Assembly: GCA_007096045.1 (NCBI GenBank)
Contig: SFAU01000095.1
Coordinates: 1-36,420 of the forward strand
DNA from: Microcystis novacekii Mn_MB_F_20050700_S1
Lineage (GTDB): Bacteria > Cyanobacteriota > Cyanobacteriia > Cyanobacteriales > Microcystaceae
Reading direction: 5' to 3'
DNA length: 36,420 nt
The notes below the pieces were generated by a model that was not told the DNA's origin, did no database searches, and saw only the letters and a list, made by a program, of their open reading frames with translations. Numbering within the stretch: the stretch's first letter is position 1; each line of letters opens with the position of its first letter. Below are positions 35,991 through 36,420 of the stretch, one piece after another. A program made the position numbers and the translations under genes.

Positions 35991-36030
35991 AATCCCCTAC
36001 CAATGACACAATCGTGGTCGGGATTTTTTT
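35991..36030 (+). terminator. Rho-independent terminator of the small peptide gene
   Basis: AATCCC..ACCA pairs with TGGT..GGGATT and is followed directly by a run of eight T. It ends 66 bases after the peptide stop. It also overlaps the stop codon of the minus-strand fragment at 36030. Confidence 0.75.
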
Positions 36031-36251
36031 TAAACCCAGTCAATGGGAGGAAATTGCCAAAGATTGACTTTTATCTTGCTCTTAATAGCTAGGGATTGTC
36101 CAGAGGTTAAAATTTGTCTAGGGGTGGCTTCTGAATGTAAACAGCCATTTTTGTCGATAGATAAGGGTATAACCGCATATTTGTCAAGATTTTTGGGAAA
36201 ATTAAAAGCTTGCAGAATCCATCGAGCCGAATTGATAGATAGCTCCTGTTT
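36030..36251 (-). pseudogene. 3' fragment of an unrecognised gene
   Basis: On the minus strand, 73 codons without any ATG, GTG or TTG read like protein: [20 protein letters not shown], then [20 protein letters not shown] and [12 protein letters not shown] at the stop. The frame is blocked upstream by a stop inside a CTCCTG/CAGGAG hairpin (36243-36261). One fewer A in the run at 36249-36253 would extend it by about 13 codons, so a single-base shift is possible. The same bases also carry a 73-codon plus-strand frame, which I think is a shadow. Function unknown. Confidence 0.35.
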
Positions 36252-36264
36252 TTACCAGGAGTAA

Positions 36265-36420
36265 TCTAGAGACTAGATCAGCTTTCGACCTTCATATATA
36301 CTAGACCTCTTGCAAAAGTCTTAAGTCGATCCTTGTACAGCAACATTTTTGAAGATGATCAACTACTAATAAATAATTAACTGAAAGTCCCTCCCATTAT
36401 TGTTTCTATCGTTTGTTTTC
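36265..36420. other. Right-edge sequence, no gene recognised
   Basis: It contains ctagacctcttgcaaaagtc (36301-36320), which I recall as a recurrent motif next to insertion elements in Microcystis-like genomes; this is from memory and not supported here by a second copy. The window ends before any structure can be completed. Confidence 0.25.

Noticed and set aside
36043-36264. 73-codon plus-strand open frame at the right end
   Set aside because: Cys-rich and unlike neighbouring proteins. The opposite strand reads more like a real protein, so this is probably a shadow.

Overview
The window looks like a cyanobacterial chromosome of the Microcystis type. At least five HIP1 octamers (GCGATCGC, e.g. 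1739, 4943, 6924, 21491, 30541), AT-rich coding sequence, abundant small palindromic repeats, decayed gene remnants and a cyanopeptolin-type peptide synthetase cluster all point that way. The genus is an inference from content; no marker gene is present.

Left third (1-15221, minus strand): an operon of three non-ribosomal peptide synthetase genes, read right to left from a strong promoter at 15193-15221. Aligning the adenylation domains to GrsA gives specificity codes for Asp (module 1) and Thr (module 2), an unassigned code (module 3), and a code I remember from the Ahp-forming module of anabaenopeptilide and cyanopeptolin synthetases (module 4). Asp-Thr-X-Ahp is the cyanopeptolin/micropeptin order, so the genes are called mcnA, mcnB and mcnC. 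The fifth module is broken: about 79 bp including the A2 core motif is missing near position 336. This shifts the frame, and the rest of the domain continues in another frame to the window edge. Copies of a palindromic repeat sit in frame inside two of the genes.

Middle (15666-25804): an accessory block. It holds an SbmA/BacA-like ABC transporter and a HEXXH putative metallopeptidase. A likely operon follows, encoding a LamG-DUF2235 hydrolase, a small membrane protein with an 18-bp repeat tail and a coiled-coil GUN4-domain protein. A second, convergent SbmA-like transporter paralogue closes the block. This is the best candidate here for an undescribed system.

Right third (26012-36420): a possible transposase remnant, gnd, a metallo-beta-lactamase-fold protein with a degenerate metal site, a PIN-toxin remnant beside an orphan beta-class DNA methyltransferase, two glycosyltransferases, a seven-blade WD40 protein and an AAA-like ATPase with an N-terminal vMAP-type domain. 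A 54-residue secreted peptide gene with its own promoter and terminator follows, then a 3' gene fragment. Two copies of a MITE-like element flank the glycosyltransferase/WD40 segment, and a cluster of long perfect palindromes lies between the WD40 and ATPase genes.
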